From contig NZ_SCOT01000018.1 of NCBI RefSeq assembly GCF_005502465.1, positions 1 through 59,074 of the forward strand: a stretch of DNA of 59,074 bases, read 5' to 3'. The notes beneath the pieces are model-generated. The model did not search any database, was not told the DNA's origin, and worked only from the letters and a program-made list of their open reading frames with translations. Source of the stretch: Sphingopyxis sp. L1A2A. GTDB lineage: Bacteria > Pseudomonadota > Alphaproteobacteria > Sphingomonadales > Sphingomonadaceae. Below, one piece after another: positions 1 through 6,885 of this stretch (the stretch's first letter is position 1; the number at the start of each line of letters is the position of its first letter). The position numbers and the translations under genes are program-made.

Positions 1-451
1 GTGGGAGGGCGGGTTGCCCGGAACCGCGCAGGGGCTGGCGTGCCACAGCATGCGCGGCAGCCATGTCGCGCTGATGGCGACCGCCCGGCAAAGCGACAAG
101 GGGTTGCAGGTCGAACAATTGGTCGCGGTCGTCGACGCCGGGCGCCTCGTCAATCCGGCGGTCGCGCGGCAACAGATTGAGGGCGGGCTGATCTTTGGCC
201 TGGCCGCCGCGGTCGGGGCGACCACCGATTATGCGGGCGGGGTGGCGACGGCGCGCAAGCTGGGCCAACTCGGCCTGCCGCGGCTGTCGCAAACCCCGCA
301 GATTTTGGTCGAGTTTGTCGACAGCGACCGCGAACCGGGCGGTTTGGGCGAGATCGCGGTGCCCGTCGTCGCGCCCGCGATCGCCAATGCGATGTTCGCC
401 GCGACCGGCCGCCGCATCCGCCGCCTGCCGCTTTCGGGGCAACCGCTTTGA
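1..451 (+). CDS. Molybdopterin-binding oxidoreductase large subunit, C-terminal part (partial)
   Basis: The reading frame is open at the left edge (frame 2, in frame from base 2), so only the last ~149 residues are present. They resemble the C-terminus of the xanthine dehydrogenase / isoquinoline 1-oxidoreductase beta-subunit family: a V-D-A-G-x-x-x-N-P segment, an I-E-G-G-L-x-x-G segment, then G-G-x-G-E followed by A-P-A-I-A-N-A and A-T-G near the end, which is the usual end of the Mo-binding domain. The family hydroxylates N-heterocycles or aldehydes using a molybdenum cofactor with an Fe-S partner subunit. The stop overlaps the TTG start of hemH (TTGA), implying translational coupling although the functions look unrelated. 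The substrate cannot be told from this fragment. Confidence 0.8.
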   Translation, partial: WEGGLPGTAQGLACHSMRGSHVALMATARQSDKGLQVEQLVAVVDAGRLVNPAVARQQIEGGLIFGLAAAVGATTDYAGGVATARKLGQLGLPRLSQTPQILVEFVDSDREPGGLGEIAVPVVAPAIANAMFAATGRRIRRLPLSGQPL

Positions 452-1443
452 CCCTGCCCCCCGATCATCCGCCCGTCGCGGCGCCGGGTATCGGCGTGCT
501 GCTCGTCAATCTGGGCACCCCCGACGCGCCCGATGCGCCGTCGGTGCGGCGCTATCTGGCCGAATTCCTGTCCGACCGCCGCGTTGTCGAGATCCCGCAA
601 ATATTGTGGCAGCCGATCCTGCGCGGCATCATCCTGACCACCCGGCCCAAAAAATCGGCGCATGCTTATGCGCAGGTGTGGACCGAAGAAGGATCGCCGC
701 TGGCCGCGATCACCCGCGCGCAAAGCGCGGCGTTGCAGCCGCTGTTCGGCGATACGGTGCGGGTCGCTTATGCGATGCGTTACGGCAAACCCGCGATCGG
801 CCCGGCGATCGATGCGCTGTTCGCCGCGGGGTGCCAGCGCATCCTGATCGCGCCGATGTATCCGCAATATTGCGCCGCGACGACCGCGACGGTGGTCGAT
901 GCGGTCGGCGCCCATCTGGCCCGGCTGCGCTGGCAACCGGCGGTCCGCTACCTGCCGCCCTATCACGACGATGCCGCTTATATCGGCGCGCTGAGGGCGT
1001 CGGTCGAGGCGGGGCTGGCGGCGCTCGATTTCACCCCCGACGTGCTGCTCGCCAGCTTCCACGGCATGCCCGAACGCACGCTGCATCTGGGCGACCCCTA
1101 TCATTGCCAGTGCCGCAAGACGGCGCGGTTGCTGGCCGACGCGCTGGGCCGCCCGGTCGAGGTGGCGTTCCAGTCGCGCTTTGGCCGCGCCAAATGGCTT
1201 GAACCGGCGACCGACACCCAGCTCGAAGCCTTTGGCAAAGCGGGCCAGAGCGTCGCGATTTTTGCGCCGGGCTTTGCCGCCGACTGCCTGGAAACGCTCG
1301 AAGAGCTGGCGATCCGCGGCCAGGAACAGTTCGAGGGCGCGGGCGGCGGACGCTTCGCTTATCTGCCGTGCCTGAACGCCGAGGCGCCGGGCATGGCGAT
1401 GCTGGAGACGCTGATGCGCCGCGAGCTGGCGGGCTGGCTTTAA
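448..1443 (+). CDS. hemH: Ferrochelatase
   Basis: A 331-residue ferrochelatase, which inserts Fe(II) into protoporphyrin IX in the last step of heme synthesis. Recognisable are the N-terminal V-N-L-G-T-P motif (residues 20-25), the S-F-H-G-M-P-E-R segment with the likely catalytic His205, and the D-P-Y-x-C-Q-C-x-K-T segment at 216-225. A conserved acidic stretch L-E-T-L-E-E-L follows near the C-terminus. Length fits the family. The start is a TTG overlapping the stop of the upstream oxidoreductase by four bases; no upstream ATG is available without a long overlap. Paired cysteines near the C-terminus are typical of [2Fe-2S] forms but are not clearly seen here. Confidence 0.93.
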   Translation: MTLPPDHPPVAAPGIGVLLVNLGTPDAPDAPSVRRYLAEFLSDRRVVEIPQILWQPILRGIILTTRPKKSAHAYAQVWTEEGSPLAAITRAQSAALQPLFGDTVRVAYAMRYGKPAIGPAIDALFAAGCQRILIAPMYPQYCAATTATVVDAVGAHLARLRWQPAVRYLPPYHDDAAYIGALRASVEAGLAALDFTPDVLLASFHGMPERTLHLGDPYHCQCRKTARLLADALGRPVEVAFQSRFGRAKWLEPATDTQLEAFGKAGQSVAIFAPGFAADCLETLEELAIRGQEQFEGAGGGRFAYLPCLNAEAPGMAMLETLMRRELAGWL

Positions 1444-1536
1444 TCTCCCACGCTTACCAACTGTTTAGGTCCATGCGCTAGATTGCTCCGGTGCGGCACC
1501 GAAACGGTCCGGTCGCGGCCACTTTGGAGATACGCC

Positions 1537-3093
1537 ATGAACGAGGTCCAATCGGCAGCATTGATGCTGGCCGGGGTCACGCTGGCCTTTGTGGCGGTCG
1601 TCTTTGCCATGTGGTGGCGCCGCCGCCCGCGCACCGTTCCTGCCGCGCCGCGCGCTCCCCGCGCACCGGGTGAAAGCCGGATGCCGAAACTTTCGCGCAA
1701 GGCAAAGGTCGAGGCCGAACCGGTCGAAATCTCCGCATCGCGGCTGGCGCGGGTGAGCGGCAAGGCGCCGCTCGAACCGCAAGCCGAGACCGACTATGAT
1801 TACCGGCCGATACCCGCCGCCGATGGCGAACCGGCCGCGATCGAGGCGACGCTGGGCGCCATGGCCTCTGAGGTGGAAGACGAAGCGCATCGGATCGAAC
1901 AGAGCGCGGTTGAGGCGGTCACGCTGCGCCTGGTGCCCCAGATCCCGCCGCGCGATGCGATTTCAACCAACAGCTGGATCGGCGGACGGCCGCGCTTGCC
2001 CAGCGGTATGGACTGGCCGCAGATCGACGGCGAACCCGCCGATTTCCTGGCCCAGATCGACTGCGCCAGCCTGCCGCCGGCGCTGTGGGACGGGCTGGGG
2101 CCGCGCGACGGCGCGCTCGCTTTTTTCATCCATCGCCGCGGCTATCATATGCACGTCGTCCACCTGCGCGATACCGATGCGGCGGTATCGCCGCCGCTGG
2201 CGCTCGACGATCCCGATGGCTGGTTCGGGCCGCATGGCGGCCTGCGCTTTGGCGACCTCGAGCCCTTTGCGGTGCGCGCCTTTCCCGAATGGCCGGTCGA
2301 TCTGGTCGCGGTGCGGCCCGGCGATGCCGATCCGCGGATCGCGGCCGATCCGAACGAACCCGGCGCGACGCTATATGACCGCAGCTATGACATCGCCGAC
2401 CCCGCCTTTCATCCGTTCGACTGGGGCAGCATGACCGCGCTGGCCGCGCTGCTGGAAATGCGGCTCGACCGGCTGACCACCGAAGCGGTGCCGCCACCGG
2501 GCGCGAGCGCCGAGGCGATCGTCGAACTGGAACAGCGTGCCGCGATCAACCGCGAGGCGCACACCCGCGCCGACGAGATCATCGCCATCATCCACGACAG
2601 CGCCGCGAAAGAAGCCTTTTCGGCCAGCGACGCGACTGCGGTGATGGCGGCGCTGCACGCGATCCATTGGGCGAAGGCGGTGCACCGCATCGACCCCGAA
2701 ACCGGCGCCGAAACGCACCAAATAATCACCCTGCCGCTGACGACGCACCGCAGCGACGCCAATTTGTGGGTCCATGATTATCAGACGATCCTGTTCGACC
2801 GCGCCAAGCACGCCTGGTGCGCCAATCCGGACAGTCTGTCGGCGCCGATGCGCGCCTTTTACGAGCCCTATTGGCGCGACCTGGCGGCGCGCGAAATGGC
2901 GGCGATCGGGCATGAACCGTTCCGCTATGTCCATGATTTTGATGAGGAGCGCGACGCCGTGCTGCTCGAACTGCCGACCAGCGGGCTGATGAGCCGGATG
3001 TTCGGCGATGGCGACAATCTGGTGATCACGATCGACAAGGCCGACTTGGCCGTCGGCGACTTTTCAAAGCTGCGCGTCCAAGTGAGCAACTAG
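1537..3093 (+). CDS. DUF1963 (YwqG-like) protein with N-terminal membrane anchor
   Basis: A 518-residue protein with one N-terminal membrane segment (about residues 7-26, ending in W-W-R-R-R), a Pro/Ala-rich linker, and from about residue 130 a DUF1963/YwqG-type domain. Features supporting that are S-W-I-G-G-R-P-x-L-P, W-P near 155-160, F-L-A-Q-I-D-C, and late in the protein the L-L-E-L-P-T-S segment followed by a G-D-G-D segment. The biochemical function of the family is unknown. The ATG at 1537 follows a GGAGA Shine-Dalgarno at 1526-1530. The gene stands alone between hemH and phaB; the membrane anchor suggests a cytoplasmic domain tethered to the inner membrane. Confidence 0.75.
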   Translation: MNEVQSAALMLAGVTLAFVAVVFAMWWRRRPRTVPAAPRAPRAPGESRMPKLSRKAKVEAEPVEISASRLARVSGKAPLEPQAETDYDYRPIPAADGEPAAIEATLGAMASEVEDEAHRIEQSAVEAVTLRLVPQIPPRDAISTNSWIGGRPRLPSGMDWPQIDGEPADFLAQIDCASLPPALWDGLGPRDGALAFFIHRRGYHMHVVHLRDTDAAVSPPLALDDPDGWFGPHGGLRFGDLEPFAVRAFPEWPVDLVAVRPGDADPRIAADPNEPGATLYDRSYDIADPAFHPFDWGSMTALAALLEMRLDRLTTEAVPPPGASAEAIVELEQRAAINREAHTRADEIIAIIHDSAAKEAFSASDATAVMAALHAIHWAKAVHRIDPETGAETHQIITLPLTTHRSDANLWVHDYQTILFDRAKHAWCANPDSLSAPMRAFYEPYWRDLAAREMAAIGHEPFRYVHDFDEERDAVLLELPTSGLMSRMFGDGDNLVITIDKADLAVGDFSKLRVQVSN

Positions 3094-3190
3094 CCGCCTG
3101 AATAGCTTTGCGATTGACGTTTCGGTAAACTTGCGGCGCCCCGCACCGCGCCCTAGTCTGGCGCAATAATTGTGTGGGAGAGCTTGATTC

Positions 3191-3913
3191 ATGGCACGCG
3201 TAGCAATCGTCACCGGCGGCAGCCGGGGCATCGGGGAGGCGATCAGCCTGAAATTGCAGGAGCAGGGCGTCACCGTCATCGCCAATTATGGCGGCAATGA
3301 CGAGAAGGCGAAGGCCTTTACCGACCGCACCGGCATCGCGGCGATGAAATGGGACGTCGGCGACCATCAGGCATGCCTCGACAGCTGCGCCCGTATCGCC
3401 GAGGAATTCGGCCCCGTCGACATCGTCGTCAACAATGCCGGCATCACCCGCGACGGCACCCTCGCCCGCATGAGCTATGGCGATTGGGACGATGTGATGC
3501 GCGTCAATCTGGGCGGCTGTTTCAACATGGCCAAAGCGACCTTTGGCGGCATGATCGAGCGCGGCTGGGGCCGCATCGTCAACATCGGGTCGATCAACGG
3601 CCAGGCCGGCCAATATGGCCAGGTCAATTATGCCGCGGCGAAATCGGGCATCCACGGTTTCACCAAGGCGCTGGCGCAGGAAGGCGCCAAAAAGGGCGTC
3701 ACCGTCAACGCGATCGCACCGGGCTATATCGACACCGACATGGTCGCCGCAGTGCCGCCGCAGGTACTGGAAAAGATCGTCGCCAAGATTCCCGTCGGGC
3801 GTCTGGGCCAGGCCGACGAAATCGCGCGCGGCGTGGCGTTTCTGTGCAGCGAGGACGCAGGGTTCGTGACCGGATCGACGATGTCGATCAATGGCGGGCA
3901 GCATATGTATTGA
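3191..3913 (+). CDS. phaB: Acetoacetyl-CoA reductase
   Basis: A 240-residue short-chain dehydrogenase reducing acetoacetyl-CoA to (R)-3-hydroxybutyryl-CoA with NADPH, the second step of polyhydroxybutyrate synthesis. Visible motifs: T-G-G-S-R-G-I-G (8-15), N-N-A-G (81-84), catalytic Ser134, Tyr147 and Lys151 in Y-A-A-A-K, and the P-G-Y-I-D-T-D-M loop. The I-N-G-Q-x-G-Q-x-G-Q-x-N-Y stretch before the Tyr is typical of PhaB, which separates it from FabG. A GGGAG element lies 11 bases before the ATG. No PHA synthase or thiolase is in the window. Confidence 0.9.
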   Translation: MARVAIVTGGSRGIGEAISLKLQEQGVTVIANYGGNDEKAKAFTDRTGIAAMKWDVGDHQACLDSCARIAEEFGPVDIVVNNAGITRDGTLARMSYGDWDDVMRVNLGGCFNMAKATFGGMIERGWGRIVNIGSINGQAGQYGQVNYAAAKSGIHGFTKALAQEGAKKGVTVNAIAPGYIDTDMVAAVPPQVLEKIVAKIPVGRLGQADEIARGVAFLCSEDAGFVTGSTMSINGGQHMY

Positions 3914-4215
3914 CGGTGGCAGGCGCGTAACCAAGGCGTTCGCTTAGCGAACGACAAGGTTAGGCGCCGGTGCCGCGAAGCGGCAGCCACCGGCACGGCC
4001 AGCGGGGCGGCAATCCCGAAGGATCGCCGAACCCGTCTGACGTCATAGCGGCGGCTTTGCCGCCGCCATTCAGGGCGCCATCCAATACGAAAAACCGTTC
4101 GTGTCGAGCGCAGTCGAGACACGCCGAGAGATAGCGCCAAGCCAAGACGTGTCTCGACTTCGCTCGACACGAACGGGAAGAGAGGGCGGATCAGATTTCC
4201 GATCCGTTCCGCCCC
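3914..4215. other. Intergenic region rich in hairpins (302 bp)
   Basis: No gene is seen here. Just after phaB is a short hairpin, CGTTCGCT-T-AGCGAACG at 3937-3953, which lacks a following T run and so is only a weak terminator candidate. It is followed by several small GC-rich inverted repeats and the large palindromic repeat at 4095-4176. The adjacent genes are convergent, so the region probably serves as a shared 3' end. Confidence 0.6.
4095..4176. repeat. REP-like palindrome, family A
   Basis: Two 28-base arms (4095-4122 and 4149-4176) are reverse complements at 27 of 28 positions, separated by a 26-base loop. The arm carries the element TGTCTCGAC..GTCGAGCG, a style of interspersed palindrome I associate with sphingomonad genomes. 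It lies between convergent genes, where such elements usually sit and may stabilise 3' ends. Confidence 0.75.
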
Positions 4216-4962
4216 CTATTCGATCGTTACCCCCACCACGCGCCAGGCACCGCCCTCGCGCACCAGCGACAGCGTCTCGATCGCTCCCACCTTGTTCGCA
4301 TAATCGGTGCGGAACTTGACCATCTGATAGCCATAGGGCGGCGCGGGCACCGACTCTTCGGTCACCAGCACCCGCGATTTCACCGCCCCCAGCGGCAGTT
4401 GCACCTGCTGCGCCACCCGCGTCCAGGTCTCGACCGTATTGAGCGCCTTGAACGATGCCCCCGTCGCCGCCCAGCTGCCGTTCCAGTCGCCTTTTTCGAC
4501 CAGCGCGAGCCAGTCGCGCGCTGCGGCGACCGCGGCGCTTTCGGCCTGTGCGGTCGCGGGCGGCTTGGGGGGCGTATCGGCGTCCCCGGACATCGCGGCA
4601 AAGGCCAGCAAGGCAAGACTGAATGACATGATGATCGCTCCTGCAACCCAGCCGGACGGCCGCACCATGCGGCGCGCGTCGGCGGGTAGAGCAAGCTGTT
4701 CCATGCCGGAGGGGGCTGTGGCTTCCCCCAAAGCCTTGTCCCCCGATATTTCGGGGTGCCGCGCCTCGATCTCGCGCAGCTGCCGCGCCGCTTCGCGGCT
4801 GCTCGACGCCGACAGCTTGCGCCGCGCATCGCGCAGGCGTTCGTTGATCGTATGCACCGACAGTCCCAGATGGCGCGCCATCGATTTCGCGTCATGGCCA
4901 TCAACCAGCAGCCGCAATGTCTGCTTTTCCTTTTCGGTGAGGGCCTGAAATCCTGATGTCAT
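4216..4962 (-). CDS. Membrane-anchored LuxR-type HTH regulator with DUF4019 domain
   Basis: A 248-residue protein with a ToxR-like layout. Residues 7-52 form a LuxR/GerE-type helix-turn-helix (L-T-x-K-E-K-Q-T-L-R-L-L, then S-x-H-T-I-N-E-R-L-R-D-A-R-R-K-L). A linker follows, then one transmembrane segment (about 105-124), and an exported C-terminal domain (about 143-248) resembling DUF4019 (A-A-x-x-W-L-A-L-V-E-x-G-D-W at its start, G-G-A-W-R-V-V-G-V at its end). The DNA-binding half is therefore cytoplasmic and the sensor half periplasmic. The start chosen is the ATG at 4962, since the HTH begins right after it. Its target genes are unknown; the neighbouring membrane-protein gene at 5123 is divergent. 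Confidence 0.7.
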   Translation of the reverse strand: MTSGFQALTEKEKQTLRLLVDGHDAKSMARHLGLSVHTINERLRDARRKLSASSSREAARQLREIEARHPEISGDKALGEATAPSGMEQLALPADARRMVRPSGWVAGAIIMSFSLALLAFAAMSGDADTPPKPPATAQAESAAVAAARDWLALVEKGDWNGSWAATGASFKALNTVETWTRVAQQVQLPLGAVKSRVLVTEESVPAPPYGYQMVKFRTDYANKVGAIETLSLVREGGAWRVVGVTIE

Positions 4963-5122
4963 GGGCTTGCCTATGTTCGCGCCGGACCGCGCCATGGTGT
5001 ACGGAGCGCCCGAACGGCTAGCTACCCCAAATAAATCGTACCTGCCTTGCCAACGCTGGCGGCGGCGGGGCACGCGGCGTGAGCGGCTTTGCGGTTGCCG
5101 GTCAAGTCGCTACACCGGCCGC

Positions 5123-5671
5123 ATGACCGAAGCCGCCCCGCCTCTCGCCGCCGCCCAGCACGATCTTTCGCGCGCTTACGCCGGCGGGGCGCCGGGCGTC
5201 TTTGTCTCGGGCCTTGTCTGGCTGGTCGCGGGCGCGATATGGCATTTTCACGGCATCACCGCCGCCTTTGCCGCGCTGTTTTTTGGCGGCATGGCGATCC
5301 ACCCGCTCGGCGTTCTGATCGAGCGCATCGCCTTCCGTGCGCCCAAGGCCACCATCGGCAAGCCGCTCGAAACGCTGGCGATCGAAGCGACGATCCTGCT
5401 GTTCGTCGGCATCATGATCGCCTGGGTGTTGCTCGTGCGCGCGCCCGACCTGGCGATTCCGGTGTTCGCGGCGATTGTCGGCGCGCGCTATTTCCTGTTT
5501 CGCACTCTGTATGGCGAGATCGCCTATTGGGTGCTGGGCGCCGCGATGCTGCTGGTTGCCGGACTGGCGCTGTTCGGCCTTGGCCTTCCGCTCAACCTCG
5601 GCTTTCTGGTCGGCGCCATCGAGTTGGCGGCAGCGCCGTGGATCCTGCACCGCTGGCGCGCACGCGCTTGA
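5123..5671 (+). CDS. Small integral membrane protein (DUF7010-like)
   Basis: A 182-residue protein with about five to six hydrophobic segments and no charged catalytic motif. The N-terminus (Q-H-D-L-S-R-A-Y-x-G-G-x-P-G) and the following segment V-S-G-L-V-W-L-V-A-G are like a family of short bacterial membrane proteins I tentatively equate with DUF7010. Function unknown. The ATG at 5123 is taken because the conserved N-terminus starts there. Its stop overlaps the TTG start of the next gene (TTGA), so both are probably translated together. Confidence 0.65.
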   Translation: MTEAAPPLAAAQHDLSRAYAGGAPGVFVSGLVWLVAGAIWHFHGITAAFAALFFGGMAIHPLGVLIERIAFRAPKATIGKPLETLAIEATILLFVGIMIAWVLLVRAPDLAIPVFAAIVGARYFLFRTLYGEIAYWVLGAAMLLVAGLALFGLGLPLNLGFLVGAIELAAAPWILHRWRARA

Positions 5672-5904
5672 GCGCGCCGCTGCATCCCCCGGTCAAACGG
5701 TCGGTGACCATCGCGGGTCACCCGACGTCGATCAGCCTGGAACCGATGTTCTGGGACGCGCTGGAGGCTGAAGCGGCGCGGCAGGCGCTGCCCGTCAACG
5801 CGCTCGTCGCGCGGATCGATGTCGAGCGGATGGAGGCGGATGACCCACCAAACCTGACCTCGGCGATCCGGCAATGGCTGTGGCGGGGGCGCCCGGCGGG
5901 CTAG
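5668..5904 (+). CDS. Ribbon-helix-helix domain protein (RHH_4)
   Basis: A 78-residue protein. K-R-S-V-T-I-A-G-H-x-T-S-I-S-L-E-P-x-F-W-D-A-L (10-32) followed by L-P-V-N-A-L-V-A-R-I-D (41-51) and N-L-T-S-A-I-R (62-68) is the signature of the alphaproteobacterial RHH_4 family, probable small DNA-binding dimers. Start is a TTG overlapping the upstream stop by four bases, the same TTGA arrangement as hemH; the first in-frame ATG (residue 27) would delete the ribbon strand. Its stop overlaps the stop of the convergent ATP-grasp gene by two bases. The target is unknown. Confidence 0.8.
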   Translation: MSAPLHPPVKRSVTIAGHPTSISLEPMFWDALEAEAARQALPVNALVARIDVERMEADDPPNLTSAIRQWLWRGRPAG

Positions 5905-6758
5905 ATGGCGGCGTAAACCGCATGTCCGAACGCCGCGCCCTGGTCGGGGGCGTGGTGCAGGAACAATGACGGTTCGATCAGTTCGAGTTCCATGATGTGC
6001 AGCGTGCCCGCTGCGTCGCCGACCATGTCGACGCGGGCATAGACCGGTGGCGCCGGGGCGGCGGCCAGCGCTGCAGCAGCGAGCGCCTGCGCCGCGTCGC
6101 TGGCTTCCCATGGAGTTTCACGCCCGCCGAATTGTTCCTGGACGCGGAAGTCGCCCGCCGCGGGGCGTTTGACGATCGCGTGGCTGAATTGGCCGGCGAA
6201 GAAGAACAGCGAAAATTCGCCCGCGGTCAGGATGCCCGGCATCAACGGCTGGACGAGGCGGCGCTGGCCGCGCGCATCGGCGGGGATTGCGCCGCCCGGC
6301 GCGATGCGGTGGGTGCCGTCAGCGCCGCCCGAGATCGCGGGTTTGATGACAATTTCGTCGGCGCCGAGTTGCGCCCGCGCGTCGGCTAGGCTGGCATCGT
6401 CGAGCGCCGCGACCTCGATCGTCGGCACCACCGCGATACCCTTGGCGGCGAGTTCGGATAGATACGCCTTGTCGCTGTTCCAGCGTAGCACCGGCACCGG
6501 ATTGACGACGGGCAGCGCGTCGGCTTCCAGCCGGTCGAGCAGCGCGTACCAGGCTGCGACATCGCGCTGATAGCCCCAAGCGAAGAGCGGCAAGATCAGG
6601 TCATAGCCCGACAGGTCGCCGGGGTCGGTCCACATGCGCTGCTCGACGATCAGCCCGGCGCCGCTCAGCGCTGCTGCCTTGCGGGCAAAAGCGGGCTGCC
6701 AGTTTTCGTAATAATCAGGCGCGGGGACAAGGATCGCGACGCGGGGTTGGAAGGGCAT
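5901..6758 (-). CDS. ATP-grasp family protein of unknown substrate
   Basis: A 285-residue protein with an N-terminal Rossmann-like region (V-A-I-L-V-P) and a central ATP-grasp domain: W-N-S-D-K-A-Y-L (about 113-120), I-V-I-K-P-A-I-S-G-G-A-D-G-T (about 155-168, the Lys and Gly-rich ATP loop), Q-P-L-M-P, G-E-F-S-L-F, and near the end M-E-L-E-L-I-E-P-S-L, which supplies the metal-binding Glu residues. Such proteins ligate a carboxylate to an amine or similar nucleophile; homologues in alphaproteobacteria are annotated only as hypothetical or RimK/glutathione-synthetase-like. No partner gene is seen nearby, so the substrate cannot be proposed. Confidence 0.7.
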   Translation of the reverse strand: MPFQPRVAILVPAPDYYENWQPAFARKAAALSGAGLIVEQRMWTDPGDLSGYDLILPLFAWGYQRDVAAWYALLDRLEADALPVVNPVPVLRWNSDKAYLSELAAKGIAVVPTIEVAALDDASLADARAQLGADEIVIKPAISGGADGTHRIAPGGAIPADARGQRRLVQPLMPGILTAGEFSLFFFAGQFSHAIVKRPAAGDFRVQEQFGGRETPWEASDAAQALAAAALAAAPAPPVYARVDMVGDAAGTLHIMELELIEPSLFLHHAPDQGAAFGHAVYAAI

Positions 6759-6782
6759 GGATTTCGATCGCCTTCTTCAATC

Positions 6783-6878
6783 CGTCATTGCGAGGAGCGT
6801 AGCGACGAAGCAATCTCCAGTTGTCGATATCGCGCGACACCGAGGGCTGGAGATTGCTTCGCTTCGCTCGCAATGACG
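6783..6878. repeat. REP-like palindrome, family B
   Basis: Left arm 6783-6820 and right arm 6847-6878 are reverse complements apart from a 6-base insertion in the left arm; both start with the CGTCATTGCGAG element, a common alphaproteobacterial palindromic repeat. It lies between the 3' end of the glutamate dehydrogenase gene and the start of the ATP-grasp gene, so it could form the 3' hairpin of the gdh transcript. Confidence 0.8.
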
Positions 6879-6885
6879 AAGATGT

